From: an uncultured Vibrio sp.
GTDB taxonomy: Bacteria; Pseudomonadota; Gammaproteobacteria; Enterobacterales; Vibrionaceae
NCBI GenBank assembly: GCA_947504195.1
Contig: CANNGN010000005.1
Location: forward strand, 175,196 to 239,195
Length of the DNA: 64,000 bases
Direction of reading: 5' to 3'
Part shown: piece after piece, positions 40,136-50,352 of the stretch
Layout of the letters: each line of letters opens with the position of its first letter
How positions within the stretch are numbered: the first letter of the stretch is position 1
Program-made: the position numbers and the translations under genes
The notes under the pieces: generated by a model
Told to the model about the DNA's origin: nothing
The model's database searches: none
What the model saw: only the letters and a program-made list of their open reading frames with translations

Positions 40136-40525
40136 TTACTTTCTAACCGCAATTGCTTCGATTTCGATACCGACATCTTTAGGTAAACGAGCAACTTCGA
40201 CACATGAGCGAGCAGGGTAGTTCGCAACCTTGTGCTCATCAAAGAACTTGCCATAAGCCTCGTTTACGGTTGCAAAGTCGTTTAAGTCTTTAACAAATAC
40301 CGTCATTTTTACGATGTCTGAAACTGTTAGGCCAGAAGATTCTACTACCGCTTTTACGTTATCTAAGGACTGACGAGCTTGGACAGCGATATCAGCAGAA
40401 ACCTCACCGGTGACTGGGTTTACAGGGATTTGACCTGAAGTCATTACCATATTTCCCAGATCAACACCTTGAACGTAAGGACCAATAGCGGCTGGCGCGG
40501 ATTCTGTGTGAAGTACTTTAGTCAT
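40136..40525 (-). CDS. ridA: 2-iminobutanoate/2-iminopropanoate deaminase RidA
   Basis: A 129-aa trimeric YjgF/RidA protein that hydrolyses reactive enamine/imine intermediates released by PLP enzymes. Start MTKVLHTESAPAAIGPYVQG and the signature PARSCVEVARLPKDVGIEIEAIA with its catalytic arginine are present. The ATG at 40525 is preferred over one five codons upstream. It is immediately downstream of pyrI in the same direction, as in enterics. Confidence 0.95.
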   Translation of the reverse strand: MTKVLHTESAPAAIGPYVQGVDLGNMVMTSGQIPVNPVTGEVSADIAVQARQSLDNVKAVVESSGLTVSDIVKMTVFVKDLNDFATVNEAYGKFFDEHKVANYPARSCVEVARLPKDVGIEIEAIAVRK

Positions 40526-40667
40526 TGTTGTTATTTCCATTTTCTACAGTAAATATAAGACTTATCAGTTTGCTCTTATTCTTTAAATTGGTAAAGAGTC
40601 TGTGCATATCTATTTGTTTATTATTACAATTTAATCAACCGGTTAAAAATCTAACTGGTGAACAAAA

Positions 40668-41132
40668 TTAATCACGCTCGGTAACAATCTCACGAGAAAA
40701 TACTTTTTCACAGTATTTGCATTTGAGGCGAATAATCTCTTTGTTCTCGATAACATTAAAGCTTGTTTCAACTGGTTCGTTGTGTGAAATACAGTTGCTG
40801 TTCGGGCAAGCAAAGACATTGTTCACTTGTTCTGGAAGCGACAAAGCCAACTTCTTCACCACTTCATAGTTTTCGATTTGGTTGACCGTTGCATTCGGAG
40901 CGTAAAGTGCTAGCTTGTTTGCTTGGCTTTCATTGATAAACACATTTTCAATCTTGAGCAAATCTTTCGCACCCAACGCTGACGATGGAAGGTTTAAGCC
41001 AATCGTGACACGCTGCTGTGAATTATGCATGTCAAACAGCTTTAAAACCTTGATGCCAATATGAGCAGGAATATGGTCGATAACCGTGCCGTTTTTGATT
41101 GCTTCTACCTGCAATTGAGTTTCTTTATTCAT
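40668..41132 (-). CDS. pyrI: Aspartate carbamoyltransferase regulatory chain
   Basis: A 154-aa regulatory chain that binds CTP/ATP in its N-terminal half and the catalytic chain through a zinc site. The four zinc ligands are Cys109, Cys114, Cys138 and Cys141, at the same numbers as in E. coli PyrI. It begins 15 bp after pyrB, so it is co-transcribed and controlled by the same attenuator. Confidence 0.97.
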   Translation of the reverse strand: MNKETQLQVEAIKNGTVIDHIPAHIGIKVLKLFDMHNSQQRVTIGLNLPSSALGAKDLLKIENVFINESQANKLALYAPNATVNQIENYEVVKKLALSLPEQVNNVFACPNSNCISHNEPVETSFNVIENKEIIRLKCKYCEKVFSREIVTERD

Positions 41133-41147
41133 CTCTTTTCTCCTCGA

Positions 41148-42077
41148 CTACAGTGTTTCGTTTAACACAAGGGCTAATAAGGCTTCACGAGCATAAACAC
41201 CATTTTCGGCCTGTTGGAAGAAATAGGCATGCGGTGTTTTATCAACATCTACTGTAATTTCATCGACTCGAGGAAGTGGGTGAAGGACTTTCATATTGCT
41301 TCGAGCGTTGGTTAGGTGTGAAGCTCGTAGAATGTAGGCCGACTTAATGTGCGCATATTCTGACTCGTCAAAGCGCTCTTTTTGAACTCGAGTCATATAG
41401 AGAACATCCAATTCAGGGATAACTTCTTCTATTTCCGTGTGGGTGCTGTATTGAATGCCAGCCTCGTTTAATTCTTCAAGAATATAATCTGGCATGGCGA
41501 GCGCTTCAGGTGCAACGAAGAAGAATTTAACATTACTGAACTTGGCCAACGCTTGTGTTAATGAATGCACGGTGCGGCCATATTTTAAGTCACCAATAAA
41601 CGCGACATTGAGGTTATCTAAACGCTCTTGAGTTTCGGCGATAGAGAAGAGATCAAGCAACGTCTGTGTCGGGTGTTGGTTGGCACCGTCGCCAGCATTG
41701 ATGACCGGAGTTCCATTGGAAAATTCTGATGCTAAACGAGCTGCACCTTCTTGAGGATGACGCATAACAAACGCATCAACGTATGAAGAGATGACTTGAA
41801 CTGAATCGGCAAGTGTTTCCCCTTTTTTTGCTAATGAGGTGTTTCCATCATTATCAAACCCGATAACATTGCCACCAATACGCTGAATAGCCGTTTCAAA
41901 GGATAAACGGGTCCGTGTAGAAGGTTCAAAAAAGCAACTTGCGATGACCTTATCTTTTATTAGCTCTGGCATCTGCTTAGCTTTTAGTTTTCCCGCTGTT
42001 TCTACAATCAATTCCAACTCTTCGCGAGTCAGTTCTGAAATTGAAATGATGTGCTTTTTGTAGAGCGAATTCGCCAT
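41148..42077 (-). CDS. pyrB: Aspartate carbamoyltransferase catalytic chain
   Basis: A 309-aa enzyme of pyrimidine synthesis. The carbamoyl-phosphate motif STRTR is at residues 53-57, followed by [26 protein letters not shown] and HPLPRVDEI. The ATG at 42077 ([12 protein letters not shown]) matches the enterobacterial start and is six bases after AGGGAAG; an ATG two codons upstream is less well placed. It lies downstream of a leader peptide and attenuator. Confidence 0.97.
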   Translation of the reverse strand: MANSLYKKHIISISELTREELELIVETAGKLKAKQMPELIKDKVIASCFFEPSTRTRLSFETAIQRIGGNVIGFDNDGNTSLAKKGETLADSVQVISSYVDAFVMRHPQEGAARLASEFSNGTPVINAGDGANQHPTQTLLDLFSIAETQERLDNLNVAFIGDLKYGRTVHSLTQALAKFSNVKFFFVAPEALAMPDYILEELNEAGIQYSTHTEIEEVIPELDVLYMTRVQKERFDESEYAHIKSAYILRASHLTNARSNMKVLHPLPRVDEITVDVDKTPHAYFFQQAENGVYAREALLALVLNETL

Positions 42078-42107
42078 GTTCATCTTCCCTATCGTTTCTG
42101 ACAGTCA

Positions 42108-42138
42108 TAAAAAAGCCCCCCAACCAAGGGAGGCTTAA
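42108..42138 (-). terminator. pyrBI attenuator
   Basis: On the minus strand a GCCTCCC arm pairs with GGGGGGC around TTGGTT and is followed by TTTTTT, 31 bp before pyrB. It follows a short translated leader, as in the UTP-sensitive pyrBI attenuator of enterics. Confidence 0.88.
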
Positions 42139-42144
42139 AATCTA

Positions 42145-42228
42145 TTATTTTAGGGAAACTAGCTCACCCGGTAAGATGAATTGCTTACCATGATGCCATT
42201 GCCGTATTACTACAATGTTGACGCTCAT
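42145..42228 (-). CDS. pyrL: Predicted pyrBI leader peptide
   Basis: A 27-residue frame starting ATGAGCGTCAAC and ending LVSLK just 7 bp before the attenuator hairpin. AAGGGGAAC lies just upstream as ribosome site, and a good promoter starts about 25 bp before it. The peptide is unlike the 44-residue E. coli PyrL in sequence; the position and coupling to the terminator suggest the same role: ribosomes that keep up with a slow polymerase when UTP is low prevent hairpin formation. Too short to be confirmed by homology. Confidence 0.72.
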   Translation of the reverse strand: MSVNIVVIRQWHHGKQFILPGELVSLK

Positions 42229-42256
42229 GTTGTTCCCCTTTGACAAATTGCTGGGA

Positions 42257-42284
42257 ATTATACGCCTTACAGTGAACAGCGCAA
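42257..42284 (-). promoter_or_regulatory. Sigma-70 promoter of pyrL-pyrBI
   Basis: On the minus strand TTGCGC (42279-42284) and TATAAT (42257-42262) are 16 bp apart. The sequence resembles the main E. coli pyrBI promoter, which also has CTTGCGC and TATAAT. Confidence 0.82.
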
Positions 42285-42325
42285 GCGATTGCGCTTCGCT
42301 TTTTCTGCAAGCTATTTATCTGCTT

Positions 42326-43330
42326 TTAGGCACCAAGTGTCGCAACCATAATAGCTTTGATTGTATGCATCCGGTTTTCCGCTTCATCGAAGACGATGGA
42401 GTGAGCGGATTCAAACACTTCTTCAGTAACTTCTAAGCCTTTCATCCCGTATTTGTCTGCGATCTCTTTACCTAATGTGGTTTCATCATTATGGAACGCA
42501 GGCAAGCAGTGCATAAACTTAACTTTTGGATTTCCAGTCTGCTTAATCACATCCATATTGATTTGGTATGGTGTCATCAGAGCAACACGTTCATCCCATG
42601 CTTCTGCCGCTTCACCCATGGATACCCATACATCGGTATAAAGGAAATCACACCCTTTCACACCTTGAGCGACATCTTCTGTCAGTGTAATGGTTGCGCC
42701 AGTTGTTTCTGCGATGGCTTGGCATTGCGCGACTAATTCTTCTTCAGGCCAAAATGCTTTTGGTGCGATAAGGCGAATATCTAAGCCCATTTTCGCAGCA
42801 CCTACCATTAAAGAGTTGCCCATGTTGTTACGAGCATCACCTAGGTAGGCAAGTTTTACTTCATGAAGGGCTTTGCCTCGGCTGTGTTCTAGGATCGTCA
42901 GAAAATCAGCCAGTATTTGAGTTGGGTGGAACTCATCGGTCAATCCGTTCCAGACTGGCACGCCTGCAAACTCACCAAGTTCTTCAACAATGCTCTGACC
43001 ATAGCCACGATATTCGATACCATCGTACATGCGACCCAATACACGAGCGGTGTCTTTCATGGATTCTTTATGGCCAATTTGTGAACCTGATGGACCAAGA
43101 TAAGAGACTTGAGCTCCCTGATCATGAGCCGCCACTTCAAATGCACAGCGCGTACGAGTTGATGACTTTTCAAAAATGAGTGCAATATTTTTACCTAACA
43201 GTTTCTTTTGTTCCGTACCGGCGTACTTTGCTTTTTTTAGATCGGCAGCCAAATCCAATAAAAATTGAATCTCCTTCGGCGTAAAATCAAGAAGTTTGAG
43301 AAAGTTACGGTTACGTAAATTGAAAGCCAT
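42326..43330 (-). CDS. argF: Ornithine carbamoyltransferase
   Basis: A 334-aa arginine-pathway enzyme that makes citrulline from ornithine and carbamoyl phosphate. STRTR is at residues 57-61, followed by [12 protein letters not shown] near 135-146, DVWVSMGE near 231-238 and the ornithine-site HCLPAFHND near 273-281. It precedes the pyrBI promoter in the same direction, so two carbamoyl-phosphate users sit side by side. Confidence 0.96.
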   Translation of the reverse strand: MAFNLRNRNFLKLLDFTPKEIQFLLDLAADLKKAKYAGTEQKKLLGKNIALIFEKSSTRTRCAFEVAAHDQGAQVSYLGPSGSQIGHKESMKDTARVLGRMYDGIEYRGYGQSIVEELGEFAGVPVWNGLTDEFHPTQILADFLTILEHSRGKALHEVKLAYLGDARNNMGNSLMVGAAKMGLDIRLIAPKAFWPEEELVAQCQAIAETTGATITLTEDVAQGVKGCDFLYTDVWVSMGEAAEAWDERVALMTPYQINMDVIKQTGNPKVKFMHCLPAFHNDETTLGKEIADKYGMKGLEVTEEVFESAHSIVFDEAENRMHTIKAIMVATLGA

Positions 43331-43412
43331 ATCTTGTTACCTAGAATCAAAAGTTAACATAAAAGTTAGAATAAAAATAAGATTGAGTAGTAAAGCATAA
43401 ATCACCGATAAA

Positions 43413-43430
43413 TGTGAATAAATATTTTCA
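43413..43430. promoter_or_regulatory. Weak candidate ArgR (ARG) box upstream of argF
   Basis: TGTGAATAAATATTTTCA matches 8 of the 10 key bases of the two ARG half-sites (TGAAT and ATTCA). It lies 83-100 bp before the argF start. Vibrios normally repress argF through ArgR, but a second box in tandem is not clear here. Confidence 0.35.
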
Positions 43431-43433
43431 TAA

Positions 43434-43467
43434 AAGTGCGAGGTATAACATAATACCTCGCACTTTT
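43434..43467 (-). terminator. Terminator of the PIN-PhoH gene
   Basis: A 12-bp perfect stem AAGTGCGAGGTA/TACCTCGCACTT closes a short loop just beyond the PIN-PhoH stop codon, with T residues on both sides. Confidence 0.88.
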
Positions 43468-43470
43468 TGC

Positions 43471-44832
43471 TTACATATTCTCTTCGGCGAATTCAGCAAG
43501 GCGACTTCGGACGACGCCATTGAGGTGAATGTTGGCACTTCCTTCAAAGTTTTTGAAGCGCTCAACCATGTAAGTGAGTCCAGATGTGACTGGCGTTAGA
43601 TAGTGAGAATCGATTTGGGCTAGATTACCCGAACAGACTATTTTTGTTCCTTCTCCACAGCGAGTAATGATGGTCTTGATTTGAGAGGCGGTAAGGTTTT
43701 GACATTCATCGAGCAAAACAAACGCGTTTTGAATAGAACGTCCGCGCATAAAGTTGATCGATTTAAATTGAATATTGGCTTTGTCACAAATATATCGCAT
43801 GGATCCTTCCGTGCAATGGTCGTTTTTATGCAATGCTTCAAGAGTGTCTGTTACTGCGGCTAGCCATGGCATCATCTTCTCTTCTTCTGTGCCAGGTAGG
43901 AAACCGATAGATTCGCCAATATCCGGAGTATTACGAGTGACGATCACTTTATCAAACATCTTCTTCTCAATGGTCTGCTCTAGGGCTGCTGCCATTGCCA
44001 ATAACGTTTTTCCGCTACCCGCAGCGCCCGTTAGGATGACTAGGTCGATATCCGGGTCGAGAAGTGCGTCCATCGCCATCGCTTGGTATACATTTTTAGG
44101 TGTGATATCCCAAGCTCGGCGGTGCATCATTCTTTCACGGCTCATGTCTTTTAATGTGATTTTATCGCTATCGATTTCAGTAACGCGAGCGGCAAAGTCA
44201 CTTTCTTCGTCAATGACATATTGATTGATAAATGTTGGGTCGAAAGGTTCTCTGTCCAAAACATGGTAGGTTTTTCCAGCTAAGCTTTTACTTTCAACAT
44301 TTGTGACAGAGTTCCAAAATTCTCCGGGACGCTGTTGGAAGCCTTTCGTGAGATATTGGATGTCATCGATCAGCTGATCGCTACGATAATCCTCAACATA
44401 GCGCACGCCTGCACCTTTAGCGCGCAATCTCATATTGATGTCTTTCGTCACTAAGACGACATCTCGTGGGGAGTGAATATTTTGTAAATGAAGTACAGCG
44501 TTAAGAATTCGATTGTCTCCGGCTTTATCTGCGAACGCTTTTACGCTGTCGTCGAGCTCATAATCAGAGAAAATAGAGATGGTGCCGTCATTTAATTGGA
44601 TACCTGCTGATATTTCTTCAGGTGTGACATCTTTGAAAATATCTTCCATGGCACGAATGGCAACTCGGGCGTCTCGAGCTACATCGCGCTTACTGTCTTT
44701 GATTCGGTCAAGTTCTTCGAGGACTGTCATAGGAATAATGACGTCGTGTTCTTTAAAGGAGTAGATGGCAAAAGGTTCGTGAAGGAGGATGTTGGTGTCT
44801 AGTACAAACAGTTTCCGTTCGGTATCGCCCAT
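43471..44832 (-). CDS. PIN-PhoH (PhoH2-like) ribonuclease/ATPase
   Basis: A 453-aa fusion of an N-terminal PIN nuclease domain (FVLDTNILLHEPFAI near 9-23, with conserved acidic residues in ELDRIKDSKRDVARDARVA and AGDNRILNAVL) and a C-terminal PhoH ATPase domain (Walker A LTGAAGSGKTLLAMAAALEQ near 265-284, Walker B region FVLLDECQNLTASQIKTIITRCGEG). Homologous PhoH2 proteins from other bacteria are RNA helicase/ribonucleases. The gene has its own terminator and is divergent from rapA across 414 bp. In some bacteria a small upstream partner accompanies it; none is seen here. Confidence 0.92.
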   Translation of the reverse strand: MGDTERKLFVLDTNILLHEPFAIYSFKEHDVIIPMTVLEELDRIKDSKRDVARDARVAIRAMEDIFKDVTPEEISAGIQLNDGTISIFSDYELDDSVKAFADKAGDNRILNAVLHLQNIHSPRDVVLVTKDINMRLRAKGAGVRYVEDYRSDQLIDDIQYLTKGFQQRPGEFWNSVTNVESKSLAGKTYHVLDREPFDPTFINQYVIDEESDFAARVTEIDSDKITLKDMSRERMMHRRAWDITPKNVYQAMAMDALLDPDIDLVILTGAAGSGKTLLAMAAALEQTIEKKMFDKVIVTRNTPDIGESIGFLPGTEEEKMMPWLAAVTDTLEALHKNDHCTEGSMRYICDKANIQFKSINFMRGRSIQNAFVLLDECQNLTASQIKTIITRCGEGTKIVCSGNLAQIDSHYLTPVTSGLTYMVERFKNFEGSANIHLNGVVRSRLAEFAEENM

Positions 44833-45246
44833 AAGCGTCTCCTTGCCAATAATGGCTTCAGATTAAGGAAGAGCTTGCGTCAAACAGAGTCATTGAGTGT
44901 TAGGTGCTCCCAGATGTCTCATGACTGACTGCAAAGCTATTTTGATACTCATTGTCTTACTACTTTAAAACTTAGCATGGTTTATGCCAATTCGCACATG
45001 AAATGCTTTTTATATTGAGCGTAAACACCTTGTATCTTAGTTATCAATGACATGTTTATTTTACATTTTTATGTCTCTGAGAGATTGAAATTAATTCCGT
45101 CACATTCACGTGACCTCTATCACGTGTTCAAGTAAGATTAGCGACCTTTTCTGTATGGAGTCTCAATTCGAGCCATAATTAAACGGGCTTTGGTTTCGAC
45201 ACCATAACAATTTTTTGAAATTTATAAGTAGCAAGGTGGTCAAGCG
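44833..45246. other. Divergent intergenic region between PIN-PhoH and rapA
   Basis: 414 bp without a convincing gene. It holds two CACGTG hexamers, 45107-45112 and 45121-45126, 14 bp apart, and an AT-rich tract before rapA. No consensus sigma-70 pair stands out and no small RNA was recognised. Confidence 0.6.
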
Positions 45247-48141
45247 ATGACTTTTACTGTTGGGCAACGTTGGATTAGTGACACTGAGAATGACCTAGGT
45301 TTAGGGACTGTTGTCGCCGTCGATGAGCGTACAGTGACATTAATGTTTTCAGCATGTGAAGAAAATCGAGTTTATTCGCGTAATAGTGCACCGATTACTC
45401 GCGTTGTTTTTAGTGCCGGTGATGTGATTGACTGCCAACACGGCTGGGCACTTTTGGTGGATCACGTTACTGAAAGCGACGGTGTTCTCACGTATATCGG
45501 GACGCGAGAAGATACCGAAGAGGCGAATGTTGAACTGCGGGAAATTTTCCTGAGTCATCAGATTCGCTTCAACAAGCCTCAAGATAAGTTATTCGCTGGG
45601 CAGATTGATCGGATGGATAACTTTGCGTTGCGTTATCGAGCGTTGCGTAATCAACACCTCCAACAAAAAAGTCCATTACGTGGATTGTGTGGTATGCGTG
45701 CGGGTTTGATTCCCCATCAATTGCACATTGCTCATGAAGTTGGCCGTCGTTATGCGCCAAGAGTCCTGCTTGCTGATGAAGTTGGCCTTGGTAAAACCAT
45801 CGAAGCTGGGATGATCATTCATCAACAAATACTCACCTCTCGTGCTGAGCGAGTCTTAATCATTGTCCCTGAAACGCTACAGCATCAATGGTTAGTTGAG
45901 ATGATGCGTCGTTTTAACCTCTACTTTTCTATTTTTGATGAAGAGCGTTGCGTTGAAGCTGAAAATGAATCAAGTAACCCATTTGAATCGCAACAGTTTG
46001 TATTGTGTTCATTAGGTTTTTTGAAGAACCATCCAGAACGATTTGAACAAGCTCTGGCTGCAAGCTGGGATTTAATGGTGGTGGATGAAGCGCATCACTT
46101 AGAGTGGAGCGTCGATTCGCCAAGTTATGAATATCAGATGGTTGAGGGCTTAGCGCAAAAAACAGCAGGCGTATTGCTATTGACGGCCACTCCTGAACAA
46201 CTGGGCCGTGAAGGACACTTTGCGCGTTTACGCTTGCTCGATCCCGATCGTTTTTACGATTATCAAAGCTTTGTTGATGAAGAAGCACAATATGAACCGG
46301 TCGCCGATGCCGTTAGTGCTTTGATGGCAGGAAATAAGCTTAGCAATGAAGAGAAAAACAGTATTACTGAGCTGCTTTCTGAGCAAGATGTTGAGCCACT
46401 GTTCCGCTCGATAGAAAGTCATGGCAGTGAAGAAGAGAAAGCCGATGCTCGATATGAGTTAATTTCTAACCTAATGGATCGTCATGGTACTGGCCGAGTC
46501 CTGTTCCGTAATACTCGCGCTGCCATTAAAGGGTTTCCAAAACGAAATGTGTTCTTATTACCAATGCTAATGCCGAGTGAATATGAAAACTCAATGAAAG
46601 TGGCAGGGATGTTTGGTGATGTAGAAGTGGGGCAACGTCTATTCCCAGAAGCGTTATTTCAACAATATGAAGGTGAATCTTCTTGTTGGTGGAACTTTGA
46701 TCCGCGCGTCGATTGGTTGCTAGAAAAAGTAAAATCAAAGCGCAGTGAGAAAATACTCGTGATTGCTGCGGGAGCTCAGACAGCTCTACAACTTGAACAA
46801 GCCTTACGCGAGCGAGAAGGGATTCGAGCGACGGTATTCCACGAAGGTATGTCGATTATTGAACGCGATAAAGCGGCAGCTTACTTTGCTCAAGATGAAG
46901 GTGGCGCACAAGTTTTGATCTGTAGTGAAATTGGGTCAGAAGGTCGAAACTTCCAATTTGCTAATCAGCTAGTTATGTTCGACTTGCCGATGAATCCAGA
47001 CTTACTTGAACAACGAATTGGTCGCTTAGATCGAATCGGTCAAACTCGAGATGTTGATATACATGTGCCTTACCTTGAAGGTGGCGCACAAGAGATATTG
47101 GCGCGTTGGTTCCATCATGGCTTAAATGCATTTGAAGATACTTGCCCAGCAGGACGCACAGTATTTGACCGATTTGAATCTGATCTAAATCACTTGTTGG
47201 CTAAATCAGACGAAACGGGTTTGAGTGAACTGATCGATGAATCGAGTAAGCTCAATCAGGTATTGAAGTTGGAGATGGAACAAGGTCGCGATCGCTTATT
47301 AGAGATGCATTCAAATGGTGGTGAGCAAGCAGCAAATATTGTTGAAGCAATTGCTGCTTCTGATGGTGACACTGAACTGGTGTCATTTGCATTGGGCTTA
47401 TTCGATACCATCGGGCTGAATCAAGACGATAAAGGCAGTCAAGCTTTAGTCGTGACGCCATCCGAACATATGTTGGTCCCGAGTTATCCGGGATTGCCGT
47501 ATGAAGGAGCAACCATCACGTTTGATCGTACAACGGCATTATCACGCGAAGATATGAATTTCATCAGTTGGGAACACCCAATGATTGAAGGTGGCATCGA
47601 TTTACTGATGACCGAAGGGGTGGGAACGTCTGCGGTTTCGATCTTAAAAAATAAGGCTCTACCTGTTGGAACCTTGTTGCTTGAGTTAATTTACGTTGTT
47701 GATGCTCAAGCGCCGAAACGCAGTGGTATTGGACGCTTCTTACCGAAGACACCAATTCGAGTGATGCTCGATAGCAATGGGAATGATCTCTCTGATCAGG
47801 TGGAGTTTGAAAGTTTTCATCGCCAACTTAGCCCAGTTAACCGCCAGTTATCATCTAAGTTAGCTTCTTCTGTTCAGTCTGAAATAGTGAAGCTTATTCA
47901 AGGTGGCGAAGCGGTTGTCGAGAACAAAGTTATTCAAGTTCGAGAAGCGGCGAATAAAGAGATGAAGAATTCACTTAATAATGAATTGGAGCGACTACAA
48001 GCACTTAAAGCGGTCAATCCAACGATTCGTGAAGATGAATTAACCGTTCTAGAGCAGCAGATGAGCGAACTTGATGGCTACATCAGCCAAGCTCAATTCC
48101 AGCTCGATTCCTTACGAGTGATTGTTGTCGCGCATAATTAA
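45247..48141 (+). CDS. rapA: RNA polymerase-associated SWI2/SNF2 ATPase RapA
   Basis: A 964-aa Swi2/Snf2 protein that recycles RNA polymerase. The N-terminal beta-barrel domains (about 1-110) begin [23 protein letters not shown]; the ATPase has [15 protein letters not shown] (about 174-188) and DEAH at about 280-283; helicase motif VI is [15 protein letters not shown] near 590-604. The C-terminal spacer and domain cover 650-964. The length matches E. coli RapA (968 aa). Confidence 0.97.
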   Translation: MTFTVGQRWISDTENDLGLGTVVAVDERTVTLMFSACEENRVYSRNSAPITRVVFSAGDVIDCQHGWALLVDHVTESDGVLTYIGTREDTEEANVELREIFLSHQIRFNKPQDKLFAGQIDRMDNFALRYRALRNQHLQQKSPLRGLCGMRAGLIPHQLHIAHEVGRRYAPRVLLADEVGLGKTIEAGMIIHQQILTSRAERVLIIVPETLQHQWLVEMMRRFNLYFSIFDEERCVEAENESSNPFESQQFVLCSLGFLKNHPERFEQALAASWDLMVVDEAHHLEWSVDSPSYEYQMVEGLAQKTAGVLLLTATPEQLGREGHFARLRLLDPDRFYDYQSFVDEEAQYEPVADAVSALMAGNKLSNEEKNSITELLSEQDVEPLFRSIESHGSEEEKADARYELISNLMDRHGTGRVLFRNTRAAIKGFPKRNVFLLPMLMPSEYENSMKVAGMFGDVEVGQRLFPEALFQQYEGESSCWWNFDPRVDWLLEKVKSKRSEKILVIAAGAQTALQLEQALREREGIRATVFHEGMSIIERDKAAAYFAQDEGGAQVLICSEIGSEGRNFQFANQLVMFDLPMNPDLLEQRIGRLDRIGQTRDVDIHVPYLEGGAQEILARWFHHGLNAFEDTCPAGRTVFDRFESDLNHLLAKSDETGLSELIDESSKLNQVLKLEMEQGRDRLLEMHSNGGEQAANIVEAIAASDGDTELVSFALGLFDTIGLNQDDKGSQALVVTPSEHMLVPSYPGLPYEGATITFDRTTALSREDMNFISWEHPMIEGGIDLLMTEGVGTSAVSILKNKALPVGTLLLELIYVVDAQAPKRSGIGRFLPKTPIRVMLDSNGNDLSDQVEFESFHRQLSPVNRQLSSKLASSVQSEIVKLIQGGEAVVENKVIQVREAANKEMKNSLNNELERLQALKAVNPTIREDELTVLEQQMSELDGYISQAQFQLDSLRVIVVAHN

Positions 48142-48182
48142 CGCACACAGTTTTCCGGTTTACTATCACCGAGAGTAAATAC

Positions 48183-48216
48183 AAAGGGGCGTACCATAGG
48201 GTATGCCCCTTTTTTC
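48183..48216 (+). terminator. Terminator after rapA
   Basis: AAAGGGGCGTAC pairs with GTATGCCCCTTT (one wobble or mismatch near the loop), followed by TTTTTCTTTTT. Confidence 0.88.
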
Positions 48217-48294
48217 TTTTTGATAAACATCATCATTTAGTGATTGGGTTACGACTGATATAATCGCGACATTATTGATTCTGGAGAAGCCATA

Positions 48295-49032
48295 ATGGCA
48301 ATGCTCAATTACTCCCCTCCAACGCAACCTTGGGTGGATATCGTCTTTGAAGATGAATATTTACTCGCGGTGAACAAACCTTCAGGGCTGCTTTCTGTAC
48401 CCGGCAGAGAGCCACAACACTATGACAGTATGTGGAGTCGGTTGGTGGAGATCTACCCAGAGATTCAGGTTGTGCATCGATTGGATATGTCGACTTCAGG
48501 CATAATGCTATTAGCAAAAAGCAAAGCTGCGGAAAGTGCGATTAAAAAGCAGTTCCAGTATCGTTTGACGCATAAAGTGTATCTTGCCGAAGTGTGGGGT
48601 ACGCTGGAACAAGACCAAGGAGAGGTGGATTTACCGCTAATCTGTGATTGGCCAAATCGACCACGGCAGATGGTATGTCACGAAACAGGCAAGCCGTCAC
48701 AAACTCATTATCAAGTGGTTGAGCGTAGGGAAAAAACTACATTAGTGCGGTTATTTCCTATTACCGGTCGTTCTCATCAACTGCGTGTTCATATGTTGGC
48801 GATTGGTCACCCGATTGTGGGTGATGAGTTTTATGCTCATGACGAGGCACAAGCGCATTCATCTCGTTTACATCTGCATGCGGCTGAATTAAGTTATTAC
48901 CATCCTGAAACGAATCAGGTGAATACGCTTTTTATACCTTGTGATTTTTTTACTCAAGCGCATTCCGTTATCGTGGAATATTTTCAGCCTTTACCGACAC
49001 TTCCAGATTATAAAACCTTGCCACGACCATAA
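48295..49032 (+). CDS. rluA: Dual-specificity RNA pseudouridine synthase RluA
   Basis: A 245-aa enzyme that modifies U746 in 23S rRNA and U32 in some tRNAs. The catalytic motif HRLDMSTSG (about 62-70) holds the active Asp; GRSHQLRVHMLAIGHPIVGDEFY is the second conserved block. It lacks an S4 domain, as is usual for RluA. It follows rapA after a terminator, the same order as in enterics. Confidence 0.94.
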   Translation: MAMLNYSPPTQPWVDIVFEDEYLLAVNKPSGLLSVPGREPQHYDSMWSRLVEIYPEIQVVHRLDMSTSGIMLLAKSKAAESAIKKQFQYRLTHKVYLAEVWGTLEQDQGEVDLPLICDWPNRPRQMVCHETGKPSQTHYQVVERREKTTLVRLFPITGRSHQLRVHMLAIGHPIVGDEFYAHDEAQAHSSRLHLHAAELSYYHPETNQVNTLFIPCDFFTQAHSVIVEYFQPLPTLPDYKTLPRP

Positions 49033-49052
49033 CCGGCTCAAAAGAGGAAAGT

Positions 49053-50015
49053 ATGACATTTTCAACCATCGTTTTTGTCGATCGTTCAACCATTCCGGTT
49101 CAAATAACCTTACCGAAGCTACAATGTGATCATCAATGGGTAGAGTATGAAAGCACCTCAAGCGATGAGTTGTATGATCGAGTAAAAGATGCCGACGTTA
49201 TCATTACCAATAAAGTGCATTTAGACCGAGATATATTAGAGCGACTACCCAAGCTGAAATTGATCGCGGTGTCGGCAACGGGCGTAAATAATGTCGATTT
49301 AGACTGTTGTCGTGAGCGTGATATCGCCGTGACGAATATTCAAGGTTATGCCGCCCAGTCTGTCCCAGAGCATGTAATTGGAATGATTTACGCACTGCGC
49401 CGCAACCTTTTTGGCTATCATCGAGATATTGAAAATGGTGAATGGCAGCGCAACAAACAGTTCTGTTTTTTCACTCATAGTATTGGTGATGTTGCAGGGT
49501 CGACGCTCGGGATTATCGGCTCTGGTGTATTAGGCCAAGCGACGGCAACGCTAGCGCGTGCCATTGGGATGAAGGTTATTTTTGCCGAGCGTAAAGGGAA
49601 AGCCGAATGCCGAGAAGGGTTCGTACCTTTTGAAGAGTTATTATGCCAAGCCGATGTGATTTCGTTGCACTGTCCGCTGAGCAAAGAAACGGAAAATCTA
49701 ATAGCGGAACCTGAACTTGAGAAGATGAAGCGCTCAGCGATTTTAATTAACACCGGCCGCGGTGGTTTGGTTGATGAATCCGATTTAGTTAAGGCGTTAA
49801 AGCAAGGGAGTATCGCAGCGGCGGGTGTTGATGTGTTTACCCAAGAGCCGGCAGATGAAACTAACCCGTTGCTGGCGAATATCGATATGCCGAATTTATT
49901 ATTAACACCTCATGTCGCATGGGGAAGTGATAGTGCGATCCAAAAGCTCGCCAATATATTGATTGATAATATCGAGGTGTATTTGAACGGTGGAGAACAG
50001 AATCGAGTGGTGTAA
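49053..50015 (+). CDS. D-2-hydroxyacid dehydrogenase, hydroxypyruvate-reductase-like
   Basis: A 320-aa NAD(P)-dependent oxidoreductase. The nucleotide loop is GIIGSGVLGQATATLAR (about 151-167), the catalytic arginine is in NTGRGGLVDE (about 231-240), and the catalytic His is in LLTPHVAWGS (about 284-293). The N-terminal VSATGVNNVDLDCCRERDIAVTN is a family stretch. It resembles glycerate dehydrogenase/HprA; substrate not determined. It follows rluA by 20 bp, with AGAGGAAAG as ribosome site. Confidence 0.88.
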   Translation: MTFSTIVFVDRSTIPVQITLPKLQCDHQWVEYESTSSDELYDRVKDADVIITNKVHLDRDILERLPKLKLIAVSATGVNNVDLDCCRERDIAVTNIQGYAAQSVPEHVIGMIYALRRNLFGYHRDIENGEWQRNKQFCFFTHSIGDVAGSTLGIIGSGVLGQATATLARAIGMKVIFAERKGKAECREGFVPFEELLCQADVISLHCPLSKETENLIAEPELEKMKRSAILINTGRGGLVDESDLVKALKQGSIAAAGVDVFTQEPADETNPLLANIDMPNLLLTPHVAWGSDSAIQKLANILIDNIEVYLNGGEQNRVV

Positions 50016-50352
50016 AACAAAGCAACTATTCGGTTTGGTAGTGCACAGCAAGGTGAGAATCGCTGCTCAAGATTGACCAATATCGAGAAAGTTAAATTCT
50101 TAATTGTTGTGACTCCTTTTTGGTCCCAAATATAGTTCCTACAACAACCAAGCTATGTCCATAATAAAAAATGGCTACTGCAAATTGATAGTTGACATAA
50201 GCTTTTGATTTTTAATTTTTTGCAAGTTTTATCAGAAAGTAGACAATATGATGATATAGATGTGGATTACATTTACAGTCAAAAGAAGATGTGAAAATTA
50301 GTACCATTCAAATTTTTCAAGAGATAAAGTTGAAATATAAAAAGGGGTTTAA
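50016..50352. other. AT-rich intergenic region
   Basis: 337 bp without a gene. Content is noticeably AT-rich in the second half. A 7-bp inverted repeat TTGTTGT/ACAACAA (about 50104-50146) encloses TTTGGTCCCAAA-like sequence. A TTGACA at 50192-50197 has only a weak -10 partner. An AAGGGG ribosome site ends the region before the next gene. Confidence 0.5.

Noticed and set aside
50104..50146. Insertion-sequence end or attachment remnant upstream of the unrecognised gene
   Set aside because: The inverted repeat is only 7 bp and no transposase or integrase remnant or target duplication was found.
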